A stretch of 64,000 nt of DNA from Afipia sp049747295 (GCF_049747295.1 NZ_JBMHJM010000001.1:868001-932000); one strand, 5' to 3'; shown: positions 17,814-25,055, counted from the first letter of the stretch. The notes: generated by a model from the sequence alone, not told the origin. Made by a program: numbers and translations.

Positions 17814-17867
17814 CTGGTAGATGTTCACGGCACGAACGTCAACCCGCTTTGTTCATATCGTGAACAA
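17814..17867 (-). promoter_or_regulatory. Candidate operon promoter with two palindromic operator sites
   Basis: Reading leftwards there is a -35-like TTGACG (17837-17842), a 17-bp spacer and a weak -10-like TACCAG (17814-17819), placing transcription start roughly 20-25 bases before the regulator ATG. A perfect inverted repeat TTGTTCA-N5-TGAACAA lies at 17849-17867 just upstream of the -35. A second, imperfect copy with the same GTTC-N7-GAAC geometry lies at 17821-17839, between -35 and -10. The two centres are 28 bp apart. The pair fits a dimeric regulator such as the winged-helix protein encoded next door. Confidence 0.55.
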
Positions 17868-18063
17868 GATGGTCCGCTGGTTAAGACACCGGTATTAAAA
17901 GGAAATCTGGGCAGATGGCGGAAATCTATTCGTCGGCCCTGGCCGGAGCGGTGACGCTTAGTGGACTCTGGATCGCTCCCGCAAGGACGCGTCGAGGGAC
18001 GTATCGCCCCTTCCCGAGGCATTGGGCGGACGCGGGGTCAACTGCCCGGTTAATGACTTTGTG
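17868..18063. other. Stretch upstream of the polysaccharide operon without a convincing gene
   Basis: Two overlapping short open frames here have no family resemblance and unlikely composition. I see no RNA gene. The stretch probably holds upstream regulatory DNA and decayed coding sequence continuous with the pseudogene that follows. Confidence 0.4.
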
Positions 18064-18066
18064 TAG

Positions 18067-18734
18067 CTGTCCCGCGACGGGACGACAATACAGCAAAGTC
18101 CAATACCCGCTTGTCGAGGTCATTGCCGACTGCTGGCGGAACGCCATCTTGATCCGAACGGCACCGTTGTCTGGGGTGGCGGGGACATCAGCGCGCTGGT
18201 CGAATTCAATGAACTGAGCCTGATGTTTCTCGACTACGGGATGAAGCTAGAATTCAAGACCAGTGGCTACAAATTCCTGCAAGGCGTAGCATCTACGCTC
18301 GCAAAGGGTCGTGGAATGCTCGAAGTTAGCGTCGATGCCGGGACACGGAAAACATACCTGAGTAAAGGCGTTGATGTGTTTGACCGCGTGGTTGAGAACA
18401 TTCAGAAGTATCGAGAGCATGGAAACATCCAACTCAAATACATTGCATGCTCATCCAACATTTCTGATGCGGACATTTCCGGTTTTGTAGAACTCGCTAA
18501 ACATACGAAACCGATCTCTGTGATGGTAACCCCCGAGTTCGGGGAGTCGTGGGCCAAATCGCGAAGCTAATCCGCGGCCTCAATGACGTCGGTCTTTCGG
18601 TCCCGCCGGCAAATGTTCAGGACGGCGCCCGCCTTTTCCCTGATTTTTGGCCAGAACTACTAGCTCAGCTAGGAATGCAGGAGAGCTTAACTTCGAAGGT
18701 AAAGACGTTCGCAAGGTCGCTCCTGCCAAATTGA
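18067..18734 (+). pseudogene. Remnant of a radical-SAM-like gene with a frameshift
   Basis: The frame opening after a TAG at 18064 reads LAERHLDPNGTVVWGGGD and later MKLEFKTSGYKFL, FDRVVENIQKYREHGNIQ and ISVMVTPEF. The WGGGD stretch (18166-18186) resembles the GGE/GGD SAM-binding strand of radical SAM enzymes, followed by the usual helix and strand. The frame stops at about 18570, but a second frame from about 18547 continues with sensible protein (VGQIAKLIRGLNDVGLSV, LFPDFWPELLAQLGM) to 18734. A single frameshift near 18530-18550, beside C5 and G4 runs, would join them. No intact CxxxCxxC cluster motif is visible upstream, so the N-terminal part is missing or decayed. Confidence 0.5.
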
Positions 18735-19032
18735 ACTGTCTTGAATAGCGCTCGATTACGTCAATCCGCCCAGCCGCCGATTGTCGTCGCAGTGCCCCCC
18801 GCTCCGCCCGAAGGGTGGGCTAGAAGCTCCTAAAAGGGGATGGCGCGTTGACAGCCTCATGCCCCTTGCGTTCGGGCACCGCAGGCGCCAGGCCGCAGAT
18901 CGCAACCTTCACTCAAGACGTCGAAGCCATTCTCAACGCTCACTACTCTGGCTGCGACGTAAGACTCGTCGAAAGCTCGAAAAGAGAACAAAACTGTAAA
19001 CTGCGTGGGTTTTAGCGGGGACCAAACTAGCC
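18735..19032 (+). other. Stretch before the left attachment repeat with one doubtful 55-codon ORF
   Basis: No clear gene. A TTG-started frame at 18848-19015 reads plausibly near its end (TFTQDVEAILNAHYSGCD, then RLVESSKREQNCKL) and stops 18 bp before the repeat. It could be a short gene or the tail of an older one, and I cannot assign a function. The rest shows nothing I can support. Confidence 0.25.
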
Positions 19033-19093
19033 AAGTGCTTGATTTGTTTGGTGGGCGCACCAGGGCTCGAACCTGGGACCCGCTGATTAAGAG
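19033..19093. repeat. Left attachment-site repeat (61 bp, tRNA 3' fragment)
   Basis: Identical over 61 bp to 29262-29322. It contains the last 45 bases of a minus-strand tRNA-Lys (from the anticodon loop to CCA) plus 16 bp beyond the tRNA. The sequence diverges right after AAGAG, so no whole tRNA can form here. This marks the element boundary away from the integrase gene. Confidence 0.92.
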
Positions 19094-19120
19094 GCATCTG
19101 AAATCAGCGGGTCGGCAAGG

Positions 19121-19188
19121 CCCATTCCGACAAATGCCCCGTGAACCGCGCATTGAACTGCCTATCGAATTTCAGCGTGTCGGAATGG
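19121..19188. repeat. Two copies of an 11-bp motif, probable integrase arm sites
   Basis: TGTCGGAATGG occurs at 19178-19188 on the plus strand and in opposite orientation at 19121-19132 (where it is TGTCGGAATGGG). Both lie just inside the left attachment repeat. Related copies lie at 20505-20515, 29210-29220 and 29233-29243. Repeated short motifs flanking the core sites are the usual arm-type binding sites of tyrosine integrases. Confidence 0.6.
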
Positions 19189-19312
19189 CCTCGGAACGCG
19201 GCCGAGACGTGTGGGAATGGGCATAAGCCCCGGCTACCGCATTGGGAATTTCCATCCGAGCGAGAATTTGTGGTGAATTGGAACCGGATTGTTCGTGAAA
19301 GGACTTAAACCG

Positions 19313-20167
19313 GTGACCGATGGCTCGACCCGCCCCCAAGGGCAGCGCTTCTCGCACGTTTACTTAAGATCGCCTGACCTTTTGCAGGATAGCGAGCGCG
19401 CGCGGCGCCGGGCTGCCGCGATTTTAGATGGAATTAAAGATGCTAACGACGCCTACAGCATCCTGCCCGAGAAACTCGGGATCGATCCTGTTGTTGGCGT
19501 CTATGGTGGCGTGAATTGGCGGTTAACTTTCAAGGACTTTGAAACGAGAGATTTTCTCGATTTCATAACGCTGGTCTACCGCTATCTTAACGAGAAAAAG
19601 CGAGGCCCGATGTACGCGCCAGACGCCAATCTTGCCTGGCGTGACGGGTGCAGGGTGATCTTTTCAGAAGAGAACTTAAGCTATGAAATCGATGATCTGG
19701 GCGGAGTTCACTTCAAAGTTGACGCAGAATTCGCGGCTTCGAAGCAAGCCTCAATCGTTGCTCTAGGGGCGCCCCGTTACGCAAATGCACGCGTCGAATT
19801 CGAAAAAGCAATGAAGGCACTTTCCGTCGCCACACCAGACGGTAAGGAAGCGATCCGCGGTGTTTTCAACGCCGTAGAATGCGTATATCGGCTCATTTAT
19901 TCAAAAGCTCACAAGCTGACTTCAGCCGACGCAATTCGCGAGCTGCAGGCGCTGCTGCAAAAGCTCTATTCCGCTGATCCCAGAGCGCTCCGCGCCGCCA
20001 ATCCGGCTGTAAAAGGGTTCGGTGATTGGATCGATGCTTGCCATAACTACCGGCACGAGGAAGGCAAGGAAGATCCCTCACAGCCGCCCATCGATCTTGC
20101 TATTTATCTGATCAGTACTGGTTCTGCCCATTTGCGTTGGCTCATTTCCTTGGACCCTGCCGGGTAG
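19313..20167 (+). CDS. Unknown prophage cargo protein, possible HEPN-like C terminus
   Basis: About 284 residues from a GTG at 19313, chosen because AAAGGA lies 8 bases before it; TTG or GTG starts at 19289 and 19295 would add up to eight residues. I do not recognise the family. The middle holds aromatic, acidic text (WRLTFKDFETRDFLDFITLVYRYL, split here for length: WRLTFKDFETRD then FLDFITLVYRYL). The C-terminal 110 residues are helical, with VFNAVECVYRLIY, WIDACHNYRHEEG and IDLAIYLISTGSAHLRWL. The arrangement resembles HEPN-type bundles in abortive-infection proteins, where an Arg/His pair near the last helices is catalytic. That is suggestive only. Its position as lone cargo at the element's distal end fits an accessory or defence gene. 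Confidence 0.6.
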   Translation: MTDGSTRPQGQRFSHVYLRSPDLLQDSERARRRAAAILDGIKDANDAYSILPEKLGIDPVVGVYGGVNWRLTFKDFETRDFLDFITLVYRYLNEKKRGPMYAPDANLAWRDGCRVIFSEENLSYEIDDLGGVHFKVDAEFAASKQASIVALGAPRYANARVEFEKAMKALSVATPDGKEAIRGVFNAVECVYRLIYSKAHKLTSADAIRELQALLQKLYSADPRALRAANPAVKGFGDWIDACHNYRHEEGKEDPSQPPIDLAIYLISTGSAHLRWLISLDPAG

Positions 20168-20373
20168 ACTTAAGCCTCAGTGCCGGGACCGCCCACCGTA
20201 TTATACGCCCGCGACCTCGGATCCGGCGTTGATCGTCGAAAATATTTTCAGATTTTTTTTGCCCGATCCGGCCGGGTCAAAGATCGCCCCGCAATAAATA
20301 TTGAGGTCAGGGCAAAACCATTCCCTTGTCTCGTGTCTTCCGACCGAAGTCGCCAACAACAAGGAACAAGAAA

Positions 20374-20442
20374 ATGGAGACTTTCAGTCACCTTCTAATG
20401 TTACTCGCACATATCATCTTGATCATCGATCATCTTCGCTGA
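20374..20442 (+). CDS. Candidate 22-residue hydrophobic peptide
   Basis: A 22-codon frame begins METFSHLLMLLAHIIL and ends IIDHLR. An AAGGA motif lies 8 bases before the ATG, and a strong hairpin follows 9 bases after the stop. The peptide would form one short membrane helix with His residues at both ends and a basic tip, the shape of small type I toxin-like or membrane-stress peptides. No antisense RNA promoter is evident by eye. It stands alone in an otherwise empty 400-bp gap, between the unknown gene at 19313 and the convergent membrane-protein gene. Because it is so short, coding status rests on the start signal and composition only. Confidence 0.4.
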   Translation: METFSHLLMLLAHIILIIDHLR

Positions 20443-20451
20443 TGACGATAC

Positions 20452-20478
20452 CCGGGAGGTCTCACGGCCTCCCGGTTT
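20452..20478. terminator. Hairpin terminator after the small peptide and convergent operon
   Basis: Stem CCGGGAGG (20452-20459) pairs with CCTCCCGG (20468-20475) around an 8-base loop, followed by TTT. It lies between the plus-strand small peptide and the minus-strand membrane gene and may serve either. The T-run is short, so strength is uncertain. Confidence 0.5.
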
Positions 20479-20504
20479 GATCCAACCCATAACGAAAAAA
20501 GTCT

Positions 20505-20515
20505 TGTCGGAATGG
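20505..20515 (+). repeat. Internal copy of the arm-site motif
   Basis: TGTCGGAATGG on the plus strand, identical to the copies near the left end. It lies about 1.4 kb inside the element, in the gap before the membrane-protein gene. It could be an outlying integrase or excisionase arm site, or mark an earlier boundary before cargo was gained. Confidence 0.5.
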
Positions 20516-20574
20516 CGCCCGCTAGGCGATTAGGAATGAAGCTAGAGCGTTTTTACGGAAGGCGCGACTGAGCT

Positions 20575-21192
20575 TCAATCGCGAGGTTTGCCCGGTTCGA
20601 TGCTTTCGCGTGTGTTGTAAATGATCGCGGTCAGGAACAACTGCACGCCTGCAGCAAAGGTTACGAGAACTGCGTAGAACAGAAAGAATAGGCTCAGCGT
20701 GTCCAGCCAAGCAACTTCAGTCATCCGGGCAACGATGGCCGTTATCAATGCAAGTACCTGAACAAGAATGAAATGGATCAAACTAGAGGTAAGCTTCATA
20801 AAGAAAGATGTCGGCCTCCCTGCTTCGGCAAGTGTCTTGAACACTGGAGCGGACGAAAAGGCCAATACGATTGCGAGTGCGCCAACCGTGAAACCCAGAA
20901 GGTTCGGTAGAACACCCACGGCGACCTCTGCGGCCTTTTTATCGGCGGCCGCCCAAAAAGTCGTGCAAACCGTTAGTATCAGCGACAGATGGAGATAAGG
21001 GGAAGAGGCTAGACCTTTTATCCCGCCGTAGAGGGCCCAGTAGTGCCTAATCGCCTGTGCTTGATTTAGCCACGGCCTTGCTAAAGAAACGAAGGGCTGA
21101 CAGAACCGCTCCAAAAGACGACGTGATGAGCTCGACCCTTCGGATTTTGGGGTGTTCGGCGGTTGATTCGAAAACGGGGCTTCCTGACTCAT
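20575..21192 (-). CDS. Multi-pass membrane protein overlapping the DUF4747-like gene
   Basis: About 205 residues from the ATG at 21192, preceded by AAGGGA at 5 bases. The N-terminal 60 residues are polar and Ser/Pro-rich. Four hydrophobic segments follow: LHLSLILTVCTTFWAA, LLGFTVGALAIVLAF, FILVQVLALITAIVA and LFFLFYAVLVTFAAGVQLFL. I do not recognise a family. Its first 146 bp overlap the 3' end of the upstream gene in another frame, much longer than the usual 4-bp coupling. Between the overlap and the first helix I found no alternative start codon. The two genes probably act together, perhaps with this one as a membrane effector. Confidence 0.65.
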   Translation of the reverse strand: MSQEAPFSNQPPNTPKSEGSSSSRRLLERFCQPFVSLARPWLNQAQAIRHYWALYGGIKGLASSPYLHLSLILTVCTTFWAAADKKAAEVAVGVLPNLLGFTVGALAIVLAFSSAPVFKTLAEAGRPTSFFMKLTSSLIHFILVQVLALITAIVARMTEVAWLDTLSLFFLFYAVLVTFAAGVQLFLTAIIYNTRESIEPGKPRD

Positions 21193-21925
21193 CTTTTCCC
21201 TTGCCCGAAACCGTTCCGTTGGTTGCGGCCACCGCAGCCATTCTCTTTGTGTCATCATTAGGCTTTAACGTCTTTTCCTTCGGAGCCTTTATTTTCTCGA
21301 TGCGCCAGCTTTTAGCGCCCTCCTCCGCCATCCCCTCCATAATCCGATTGAAATCGTCACCGACGTCGTCGGCGTTAGGCCGCTTAATCAAAATCTCCAG
21401 CTTAACCAAACGCGGAATTGAGAAAATCTTCTCCAGGGTGTCGTCTTCAGGCACAACCGTGACATCAACGTCCGGCCACTTTTCCGGAAGGCTTTCCATT
21501 AGCCTGAAGAAAAATCTTTCCGCTCTATGAGGCGACAGGTTGTGTCCGAATTCATTTCGGACCTCGATCAGTAGGAGATGTTCGCTTTCGTCGAGCAGGT
21601 ACGTAAAGCGCCTAAAGTTAGGCTCAAAGTCAGGCGGCAGCGCTTCCTCGATCTCCTGCATCTCCTCGGCTGTCGCTTCTACGTCCTTTCGCTTATTCAG
21701 CCACCGCCCATTTGTGTCGATCTGAGCCCAGACCAAAATCTGACCGGTATAAAGGCCCGGGCGATCTTCAATTCTCAACGGAGACGTGATTTTGGCATAA
21801 TCACTTCCCCATATCGGAATTTCTGCACCCGCCGCCGCTCGAAGCAGTTCTGGGTAAATTCCCGACGGATGTGGCGACGCGACTATATTTAGTGCTGCAA
21901 CTTGAAGATTTGTAGACCCGGCCAT
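21047..21925 (-). CDS. DUF4747-like protein
   Basis: About 292 residues from the ATG at 21925, preceded by GGGGGAAT. The N-terminal half reads LQVAALNIVASPHPSGIYPELL, GLYTGQILVWAQIDTNGRW and FRRFTYLLDESEHLLLIEVRNEFG, then LSPHRAERFFFRLM. This pattern (a short beta-rich body reporting on 'HPxG', then 'LSP...AxRFF') resembles the DUF4747 family as I remember it. No catalytic motif is apparent. The C-terminal 60 residues, encoded where the next gene overlaps, are polar and probably disordered. DUF4747 genes occur sporadically in mobile DNA. A defence or toxin-antitoxin-like role for the pair is speculation. Confidence 0.55.
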   Translation of the reverse strand: MAGSTNLQVAALNIVASPHPSGIYPELLRAAAGAEIPIWGSDYAKITSPLRIEDRPGLYTGQILVWAQIDTNGRWLNKRKDVEATAEEMQEIEEALPPDFEPNFRRFTYLLDESEHLLLIEVRNEFGHNLSPHRAERFFFRLMESLPEKWPDVDVTVVPEDDTLEKIFSIPRLVKLEILIKRPNADDVGDDFNRIMEGMAEEGAKSWRIEKIKAPKEKTLKPNDDTKRMAAVAATNGTVSGKGKDESGSPVFESTAEHPKIRRVELITSSFGAVLSALRFFSKAVAKSSTGD

Positions 21926-22095
21926 ATTCCCCCCATACGCGAGGGAACAACGATTGCACAACCCGCGGTCCTTCTCCACCCCGAGCTAGCCCAGTCCGCC
22001 GGAACTTCAACCAAGGTCTTGGGGATTTCAGGCGCCCCCTTCAGCAGATAACCCTCCCGACTTTGTTGGCTCAGTCTCGCCCTGCCGTAAAACGC
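21926..22095. other. Upstream region of the DUF4747-like operon
   Basis: No gene is seen. One open frame across 21889-22197 has poor composition and covers a terminator, so it is not coding. The stretch should contain the promoter of the two-gene minus-strand operon, but I see no convincing -35/-10 pair. Confidence 0.4.
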
Positions 22096-22132
22096 AAAAA
22101 AAGCCCGCCCATCCCCGGGGGGACAGGCGGGC
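22096..22132 (-). terminator. Rho-independent terminator after the lysis module
   Basis: On the minus strand GCCCGCC pairs with GGCGGGC around a GC-rich loop and runs into seven T (complement of 22096-22102). It lies about 100 bp past the end of the peptidase gene and separates the phage operon from the cargo pair. Confidence 0.85.
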
Positions 22133-22235
22133 CAATAGCGCGCAAGGGGGGACATTCCGGACGCGCTGCTTCCGTGGCGGGGGAGGATGCCAGCCAACGG
22201 TTAGCGTCCGGCGGCCGCAGCCGCCGGGTCAGAGA

Positions 22236-22700
22236 TCAGTGAATAGCCGTCGCGTAGTGATGACGGGCGGCGCGGCGGGCTAACCGGCGGTGATGCCGGT
22301 GGCCGCCATGGCGGAAGGCTAGGCCCATTTCCCGACCGCCCTGCGCGTCGTAGCTGATGTGGATATGTCGCATTCGGGCGGCGTCGGTCGTATAGCCGCC
22401 GGGCCATCCTCGCAGCTGCGAATAGATGCAGCCGTACGGGCCTTGGATATCCACAGCCTTCCCTTCCGCATGCAGCGACATGCGCCGCGTCCCGGAGATC
22501 AGGGTATGGCGTAGGCCGGACACGACCCGCGTCCCGGGGCAAGACGACTGAATGCTCGCCACCTTGGCCGCCAGCGGCGCCACGATTGGCGCCAACGAAA
22601 CACCACCGCGCTTCTTCGCAGCAACGGCTTCGGTCGAATGCGCGACGAACGACAATGCGCAAAGCAATGCCGCTGCCGCGATCAGAACTGATCGCTTCAT
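22236..22700 (-). CDS. M15-family zinc peptidase, probable phage endolysin
   Basis: The 154-residue protein starts at the ATG at 22700 (AAGG 8 bases upstream) with a signal peptide (MKRSVLIAAAALLCALSFVA). The catalytic body shows the M15 zinc motifs: SLHAEGKAVDIQG (the SxHxxGxAxD pattern, two zinc ligands) and MRHIHISYD (third His). Members cleave peptidoglycan cross-links as endolysins or D,D-carboxypeptidases. The C-terminal tail is unusually rich in His and Arg. It is the last gene of the minus-strand run after two membrane genes, the usual place of a lysis enzyme. A signal-carrying endolysin would not need a pore-forming holin for export. Confidence 0.8.
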   Translation of the reverse strand: MKRSVLIAAAALLCALSFVAHSTEAVAAKKRGGVSLAPIVAPLAAKVASIQSSCPGTRVVSGLRHTLISGTRRMSLHAEGKAVDIQGPYGCIYSQLRGWPGGYTTDAARMRHIHISYDAQGGREMGLAFRHGGHRHHRRLARRAARHHYATAIH

Positions 22701-22729
22701 CTCAACAACCTTCCGAGTGTGTGCTTGGG

Positions 22730-23119
22730 TTACCTGCGGCTTTGTCGGCGCCGCAGCAGTTTCACCAACGCCGTTAGCGTCGTGGTGATGATTTCCTGCT
22801 TCCGCAGGATTTCGTCTTGTTTGGCGCTGACATCGCAGATGCCTTCGGCGATGTCGTCTTGCTTCGACAGCATCTGGTCGATGCGGATCTGAATGCCCGT
22901 CAACGTCGTAATCAGCCACGGCGTTTCTTGGATCAGCGGTGGCGGCGGTGAAGGCAGCACGGGAGGTACTGCGGGCGGTGCCTTACCTTCGCGCAGGGCC
23001 CCGCGGATCAGCGGGAAAGCGACCAGCAGAACGATGACCAGCGCAAGAACCGATTGCATCGGCGGGGACTTTCCGAGCTCACCTATCGCCCATTCAACGA
23101 GCGGAGTTTCTGTAGCCAT
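22730..23119 (-). CDS. Small membrane protein with coiled-coil tail, lysis-module type
   Basis: A 129-residue protein with one membrane helix (MQSVLALVIVLLVAFPLI, residues about 21-38), a Pro-rich linker (APPAVPPVLPSPPPP) and a C-terminal amphipathic helix (IRIDQMLSKQDDIAEGI, ILRKQEIITTTLTALVKLL) likely to form a coiled coil. A basic tail follows. Its position before the endolysin suggests a holin or spanin-like role, but the single helix and soluble tail fit neither class cleanly. It overlaps the upstream gene by 26 bp. Confidence 0.6.
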   Translation of the reverse strand: MATETPLVEWAIGELGKSPPMQSVLALVIVLLVAFPLIRGALREGKAPPAVPPVLPSPPPPLIQETPWLITTLTGIQIRIDQMLSKQDDIAEGICDVSAKQDEILRKQEIITTTLTALVKLLRRRQSRR

Positions 23120-23552
23120 GCCGCCTGCCCGCCAATGCCCGGTACATCGAAATCAGTTCAAACACGAACAGGAAGAAGTACACCGGCAAACCGAGCGACG
23201 GCGGCGTTCCATCGTTCGCAACAGCGTTGAACAGCGCCAAATCCATGATCAGCCACATGCACGCGCCGAGCAGAGCGCCGATTGCACGAACGAACGGTCC
23301 GTAGATCGGCCAATTACCATTTGCGATCAGTGCGGCGACGCGCATCGTCCCGAGCACAAGAAACACGAACGTCAATGCTTCCGGTTGCATAAACCAGAGC
23401 TTAATCGACGCGCCATCTACCAATTCCTCATCCAGCACTGCGAGGCGGCGCGGTTCGAAACTTGCGAAATTGTTAGGGACAGGCAGACCGGCGACGTCCC
23501 CTGTTGCGAGCGCGATGACGCGGCCGGATGGCTCATAAACTGCTTTCTGCAT
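23094..23552 (-). CDS. Membrane protein, holin-like, with foreign-looking N terminus
   Basis: The 152-residue protein has a soluble N-terminal 50 residues (SGRVIALATGDVAGLPVP, RRLAVLDEELVDG) resembling the start of small phage tail-associated proteins. Three hydrophobic segments follow: LTFVFLVLGTMRVAALIA, FVRAIGALLGACMWLIMDLALF and YFFLFVFELISMYRAL. The C-terminal part resembles small membrane proteins found before lysis genes in rhizobial prophages. The two parts may have been joined by deletion. It starts 18 bp after the RecT-fusion gene. Confidence 0.55.
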   Translation of the reverse strand: MQKAVYEPSGRVIALATGDVAGLPVPNNFASFEPRRLAVLDEELVDGASIKLWFMQPEALTFVFLVLGTMRVAALIANGNWPIYGPFVRAIGALLGACMWLIMDLALFNAVANDGTPPSLGLPVYFFLFVFELISMYRALAGRRHGYRNSAR

Positions 23553-23570
23553 TGTCGCTGTCCTTTTGAC

Positions 23571-25055
23571 TTAAGCCGACGCCGTAATCGTACATTCGGC
23601 CGCCGGGTTGCTAAGCTGCGCTGCGGCGTTCCAATCGCTGACCGTGCTGCCGACGATCAGATAGCGTGTGCGGGTTGATACGATTGTGTAACCGGCTTCA
23701 CCCTCAAGAAATCCGCCGCCCAGCACTAGGCCAAAGTCAACGCCGCCTATGATCGACACAGCGACCGCAGTGCGAGCCCAATTCAGAGTTAGGGATTGAG
23801 TGAAGCTATAGGCGGATGGATCATCTTCCGCGGTGGCGACCTCATCCTGCGCACCTGACAGGTCCGTCGGTCCGTCGCGATCCTTCGAAACTGCACCATC
23901 AGCCTCGACAACCTTGTCAGCGGCGGCCGCGCTGGCTCGACTGCCGCCGCGCAAACCGGTGTTTTGCTTGTCGGTCTGCGTCGTGGGTGTCGGGGTCTGC
24001 TGTTGCGTTTCCTTGCTACCGTGTTGCGCCTGCCGATCGACTTGTTGCGTATCAGTGGCGCCATCAGCAATGCCATCGGCCGCATTGTCATCGCCGCCGA
24101 ATGCCCCGGTAGCTTCGCCGGTCTCTTGGTCGAACGCGCCGTCGTCGGTCTGATCGTCGGCTTGATGTTCGATGAATGCTGTCGAGCCGTTGCCTGCGAA
24201 CTGTTCGAACGCGGCTGCGGTAGATCCGATGCGCCGCTGCTGACGCTGCTCGATTTGCGCTTCGCTGCGATCGTCCAACCCGAACGCTTCATCATCGCGG
24301 CGCATAATGTCGTCAAGATCCGACGAATGCGGAAGCTGCTTATAGTGGCGGCGGGCAACGGTCTTCTTCGCCATTTCGTTAAAGAAGTCCGGATCGCTCC
24401 AAGGGCCTTTCGACGCCGAAGACTTAGCTTTGATCTTCATGACGTCATGGGCCGTCATAACGTCACGAGACTTGATGCCGTCCTTCAATGTCGCGATGCT
24501 ATAGACGCCGATTAGGCCGCCCGGGTCTCCGGGGCCGAAGTAAGGTTCGTGCTCAATGAACGCATCGTCGCCGAGCGCGAACCGAAAGTGGTCGCGCGCT
24601 CGCACCGCATGAACTTCCCAATTGAGAATTTCGCCGCTGTTGCGAGCCTTCTTGCGAAGGCCTTCAATCATTGGCATCCACGTTGCGATGTCCGCCTGCT
24701 TCTTCCCGTCCGCATTCGTGCCGTAAGGAACGATCGCGCCTTCGCGGCCATCCGGCAGGAGCCCGTCCTGCGCAGCCAGAAGGCAGGCGTTCCAGAGGCT
24801 TTGCTTCGTGCAGGCAAGAAGCTTGTTGTTTCGCTGTAAGGCCGTCAGTGCGACGCGCTGGAAGCGCTCCGGAGTAATGTGGGCAGGCAACGCGAATTGA
24901 AGTTCGCCCATACGTTCGTCGAGGTGCTGCTTGAAAGCGACAAGCGGGTTAGCCTGTTGCTTCGGCGGTTGCGTTGCGGGCAGATTTTCGCGGGGCGCAT
25001 GCTGCGGCGCCTGCGTTTGCTGTCGTTGTCTGGTCGCGGTCGTCTCTTTCGCCAT
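23571..25055 (-). CDS. recT: RecT single-strand annealing protein fused to a tail-protein-like C terminus
   Basis: The 494-residue protein starts after AAGGAG at 9 bases. Residues about 30-270 are RecT: ITPERFQRVALTALQRNN, LWNACLLAAQDGLLPDGREG, DIATWMPMIEGLRKKAR and FFNEMAKKTVARRHYKQLP. RecT anneals complementary strands after resection by a partner exonuclease, here probably YqaJ. A Gln/Asp-rich low-complexity stretch follows. The last 85 residues change character (YSFTQSLTLNWARTAVAV, GVDFGLVLGGGFLEGEAG, TRYLIVGSTVSDWNAAAQ) and read like a beta-rich phage tail C terminus. RecT proteins are normally about 270-370 residues. An in-frame deletion removing the structural genes would explain this. 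Confidence 0.8.
   Translation of the reverse strand: MAKETTATRQRQQTQAPQHAPRENLPATQPPKQQANPLVAFKQHLDERMGELQFALPAHITPERFQRVALTALQRNNKLLACTKQSLWNACLLAAQDGLLPDGREGAIVPYGTNADGKKQADIATWMPMIEGLRKKARNSGEILNWEVHAVRARDHFRFALGDDAFIEHEPYFGPGDPGGLIGVYSIATLKDGIKSRDVMTAHDVMKIKAKSSASKGPWSDPDFFNEMAKKTVARRHYKQLPHSSDLDDIMRRDDEAFGLDDRSEAQIEQRQQRRIGSTAAAFEQFAGNGSTAFIEHQADDQTDDGAFDQETGEATGAFGGDDNAADGIADGATDTQQVDRQAQHGSKETQQQTPTPTTQTDKQNTGLRGGSRASAAAADKVVEADGAVSKDRDGPTDLSGAQDEVATAEDDPSAYSFTQSLTLNWARTAVAVSIIGGVDFGLVLGGGFLEGEAGYTIVSTRTRYLIVGSTVSDWNAAAQLSNPAAECTITASA

Noticed and set aside
17915..18217. 100-codon plus-strand ORF before the radical-SAM-like remnant
   Set aside because: A neighbouring frame carries the better protein text over its second half, and the first half has no recognisable features.
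19053..19093. A second tRNA-Lys gene at the left repeat
   Set aside because: Only the 3' part from the anticodon loop onward is present; the D arm and 5' acceptor strand are missing, so it is an attachment-site fragment.
20180..20398. 72-codon plus-strand ORF after the HEPN-like gene
   Set aside because: Basic, low-quality composition; the small-peptide unit at 20374-20442 in a different frame has a better start signal.
21889..22197. 102-codon minus-strand ORF before the DUF4747-like gene
   Set aside because: It runs across a strong terminator and has no plausible protein character.
22201..22662. Alternative 153-codon ORF overlapping the M15 peptidase
   Set aside because: It is in a shifted frame relative to a gene with clear zinc-peptidase motifs and has Arg-rich shadow composition.
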